This document shows positions 61,134 to 64,000 of a stretch of 64,000 bases of DNA, piece after piece. Numbering within the stretch: position 1 is the first letter of the stretch; each line of letters starts with the position of its first letter. The notes under the pieces were generated by a model. That model searched no databases and had not been told where the DNA came from. It saw only the letters and a list, made by a program, of their open reading frames with translations. Origin of the DNA: Schizochytrium sp. TIO01 (taxonomy: Eukaryota; Sar; Bigyra; Thraustochytrida; Thraustochytriidae); NCBI GenBank assembly GCA_004764695.1, contig SMSO01000025.1, positions 233,102-297,101 on the forward strand. Direction: 5' to 3'. The translations under genes and the position numbers were made by a program.

Positions 61134-64000
61134 TGATGGCAGAGGCGGATGGTAAGGCCCTTCGTCCTCTGGTAGTAGTGACGGGCACGCCGGACGGCTC
61201 GTTGGCCAGCGCTGTGCCACACGGTATAGGCGCTGCTGGCCACGATGCTGCCATGGTCGCCGCGGGCCTCCGCTCAGGCCTTCATGAGCTCCTGCGAAGC
61301 GCAGGAATCACAAATAGACGTCACCACGGGGCACAACTCAATGATCACGGCGGAAGCTCCAAAAATGTAGGTCTTCAGAACGTAGATATGAGCAAAAATT
61401 CACAGGATCCTGGAGAGAACAAAGGCTTCGTGGTGCATGAAAGATCATTTTCCTTCGAGTACCCGACGAAGAAGTCAGCAACAATGTATCCGCAGGTCCG
61501 TCTGCAAGAAATGCGCAGAGGACTCGACACTGACCTGCCCCAGTCCCCGTCCTCACAAATCACACCGCTAAGAGGAATTCTGGCCAAGGCGTGGATGGAC
61601 AAACATGAGAAACTCATCCCTAGTGTTGTCCTCCTTGTGTGCAGGTATGAGACCACAGATGCACAGGTTGGAAAACTCATCGGAGACTTGAGGCAAAACC
61701 TTAAACAGCACTCCACACTTGTGCACATCATGGTTGTTCTCTTCTCTGAGAATGACGTTCCTTCGGCACTTGAAGTTCCACACAAAACGGAGCAGGTGCA
61801 GCAACGTGTGCAAATCCTCGCACGGGAGGTTAAACTTCCTAGCCAATGTATTGCCGTCATTAATAGTGGCGATGCGGCTGAGGGACCACTTGTAGGCCTT
61901 GCTCGCGCGGTGCGTAGCGAGTCCAGTGCATATTATTCTTCAAAGGCGGTCCGTGTGCAGCAACACTTGCTCCGTCTGAGCCAACAGCAAATGGGGCGCG
62001 GTCGCCGAGCCGAGGCCGTTTATGCAGCAAATGTTCGGTATAATCTAAAAATGGCTCACCTATTTGAAGCCACCTTTACTTTTGAAAAGGCGTTAAAGCA
62101 TCACGAGGTCGCATACTTGGCATGCATTGAGCTCGCCACAAGAAAAATTGCGACCCATGTTGGCGCTGCAGAAGAGGAGTTTCTCTTTTACGAAACAGGT
62201 ACCTATCCTGCAATGGAAATAAAGTCTCTCGCTGAATGGATTCATTTACGACTGTGTTACCTGAGACTTTTTTCGAGTCAGAGCACTAAAGCAATCCTTG
62301 CTCAGTTCGATCGCCACATGGCCTCGTTTAGAAACCTAACCGGACCCAGTAGTCTTATCTTCCAGCATTGGATGTGGATGTCTCGCCAGCATACTCGTTT
62401 TGCACAACTTATTCAAGAACTACGCACGGCCGTGTCAATGTCTGGATTGTCACCACTCGATAGAGCCAGACTTCAGGTTGCTTACCACCTCCGTCTCGCT
62501 GCGCGATTTGCCGTCCAGCGCAGGGAGGCTGCTCAGATGCTTGGTATCTCTGGGCCCCATGCAGAAAGGACTGAGCAGCTAAAAGCCCAGGAACAACGTA
62601 TGAGTGAGCAGCATCATGCCCGCATTGAACCAAGTTTGTACATCGGTGCCTATCCGGAAATAGTTGTAGAAGGTGCCGCTCCATTAGATTCCTCTGCGGC
62701 ACATTCGCTCATTCAGTGCGCTATATATCTAGAGGAAGCAAAATGTGACCAAGGCGAAATTGCGTTGGACCTCTTACAACAGGTATTAGAGAAGTCTACG
62801 GAGACGAACAAGGATGCACGAAGCGTGCGTCAGATCGCTGGAATTCGAGCTCGCATTGGCTGCGAGCTTGTTCAGCGTGGAGAGACCGAGCTCGCGATGA
62901 AAGATCTGCTGCACGCTGCGCATGTTTTTAATCGTGAGCACTGGTTTACCCTTGCCGAACCTGTATTATGTGATATCATCAACTCGGCTGAAAAATTGAC
63001 ACCTGGTAATGCCACATTCGATATTGATGCAGTCTCAGAGCGTCGCAAAGTTATGCATAGTGCTCTTCGCCTTCTCTCGATGCGCAGGGTTCCCGCATCA
63101 CAGAAAGAAGATGTAACAAAGAAACTACTCAAGTGGCTAGGGAAACCGGTACGGCGTGCAGAAGACCCAAGCACACCAGATGGCGCGCGCCTGAAATTAG
63201 CTTTCTCGCTTGATGATCTTGAGGAACCCCCTATCCAATGGTTTGCCTGGTTCGATCAACGCGAAGCTGCCGTGGGGGACACGGTACAGCTTCATGTACG
63301 TATCCGATCCACATTCCATGTCGATACTCATTATCAAACACTTTGTGTCATCTTCAACCAATCCCGTTACGAGGTCACGCTCGGTGACAACATCCACTTT
63401 GCTTCCAACGAGGAGAAGATATTTCAAGTATCTGTGCAGCTTCATGACCTAGAGGATGCAAACAAAGATCATCAAAACCAGCAACAACATGCACAATTGG
63501 GGCAGAATCAGACAGGAATTGAGCCACAGCAAGGCGAAACTGCAATGGCAGCTTCCCCAACGGTTCCTAAAGCTGGAGTCCCACTCACGCCGCTGCGCTT
63601 GCAGCTTAAGCTCGTATCTGATAAAGCTGAAGGGTTAGGCTCCCAGGTCGAACCTCCACCCGGATATACGATGTTATCTGCTGTGTCTTTGTGGGCTTCG
63701 GCGTGCGAGACAGCATCCGCACCGTTGCATTCTAGCGGCACCGTACTAAATCTCATTAATAACACAGGCCCACAGCCAATCGAAGCAGCTTCACCAAGGC
63801 GAAACAAAGCTTCTATTTTAGATGCCCCCAATGAAGTACAAAACAAGTCAAAGCAACATGAAAGTGGGATTACCAAATCAACTCCCAAAGGTCGCTTACC
63901 TCGGACTTTGATCATTTATCCATTTGAAAGTGACGTGCAAATTTCGTTACAGCACGAAGGTTTTGCCTTAGTTGGTGAGATGTTTAGTCTTGAAGTTCAT
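61134..64000 (+). CDS. TRAPPC11: TRAPP complex subunit 11 (foie gras), partial 3'
   Basis: The first ATG of the open frame is 61134 (a second ATG follows directly); an in-frame TAA lies at 61026. The frame stays open to the window edge (about 955 codons). Residues about 135-290 form the N-terminal alpha/beta part (SVVLLVCRYETTD, HIMVVLFSENDVPS, QCIAVINSGD). The foie gras alpha-solenoid starts near 300 (VRYNLKMAHLFEATFTFEKA, EIKSLAEWIHLRLCYL, AILAQFDRHMASFRNLTGP, HWMWMSRQHTRFAQL), matching TRAPPC11 motif by motif. From about 690 beta-rich Gryzun-like sequence begins, with a Gln-rich insert near 780. TRAPPC11 belongs to TRAPPIII and acts in ER-to-Golgi traffic and autophagy. The end is outside the window. 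Confidence 0.93.

Noticed and set aside
1-64000. tRNA, rRNA, snRNA genes
   Set aside because: I looked for T-loop (GTTCGANNC) and other hallmark sequences on both strands and saw none in a foldable context. A tRNAscan-SE/Infernal run would settle it.

Overview
This is a nuclear segment from an intron-poor unicellular eukaryote. Seventeen protein-coding loci are supported, nearly all as single uninterrupted frames. Gene spacing is loose: 1-8 kb of spacer rich in tetranucleotide microsatellites, polypyrimidine tracts and short AT-rich blocks. Secreted proteins with Thr/Pro-Asp/Gln repeats, a degenerate trypsin-like protein, PAN/apple and vWD-like modules, and a PH-EDR2 (DUF1336) protein all suggest a stramenopile. 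The intron poverty and spacing would suit a labyrinthulomycete (thraustochytrid). The lineage is inference from gene style; no rRNA or organelle marker is present to prove it.

Layout. 0-1.6 kb: a secreted serine-protease homologue that runs off the left edge (minus). 4.5-5.9 kb: an unrecognised coiled-coil protein (minus). 7.5-12.9 kb: two unrecognised proteins on the plus strand, one with a repeat-built C-terminus and one with a duplicated helical module. 13.6-14.1 kb: a PAN/apple-like exon or gene fragment. 15.4-16.4 kb: mitochondrial ribosomal protein uL4m. 17.4-21.4 kb: QTRT2 (queuine tRNA modification) and MSH2 (mismatch repair), both minus. 23.0-27.1 kb: a secreted tandem vWD-like protein and the nucleolar rRNA methyltransferase NOP2. 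27.1-34.7 kb: no recognisable gene. 34.7-36.6 kb: PH-EDR2 protein. 38.0-39.2 kb: a membrane protein resembling Arabidopsis At5g03900 (minus). 39.2-47.0 kb: no recognisable intact gene. 47.0-52.7 kb: a C2-sterol glucosyltransferase and a longin-like protein. 54.0-55.9 kb: an AFG1-type mitochondrial AAA+ ATPase with a C-terminal EF-hand (minus). 59.6-64 kb: an alpha/beta hydrolase and TRAPPC11, the latter cut by the right edge.

The genes do not form one pathway. Housekeeping genes (uL4m, QTRT2, MSH2, NOP2, AFG1, TRAPPC11) are mixed with lineage-specific secreted and unknown proteins, as is normal for a eukaryotic chromosome arm.

No phage-like, CRISPR, plasmid or clear transposon system was found. 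The points most worth checking are: four loci whose frame must move by the same +1 step, three of them possibly at an in-frame stop; the AFG1-EF-hand fusion; the C2-sterol glucosyltransferase with an N-terminal lipidation signal; MSH2 without its N-terminal domain; and two unrecognised repeat-built proteins. Start codons were checked against the DNA; several long frames begin only with TTG or GTG, and were trimmed to ATG or treated as non-genes.
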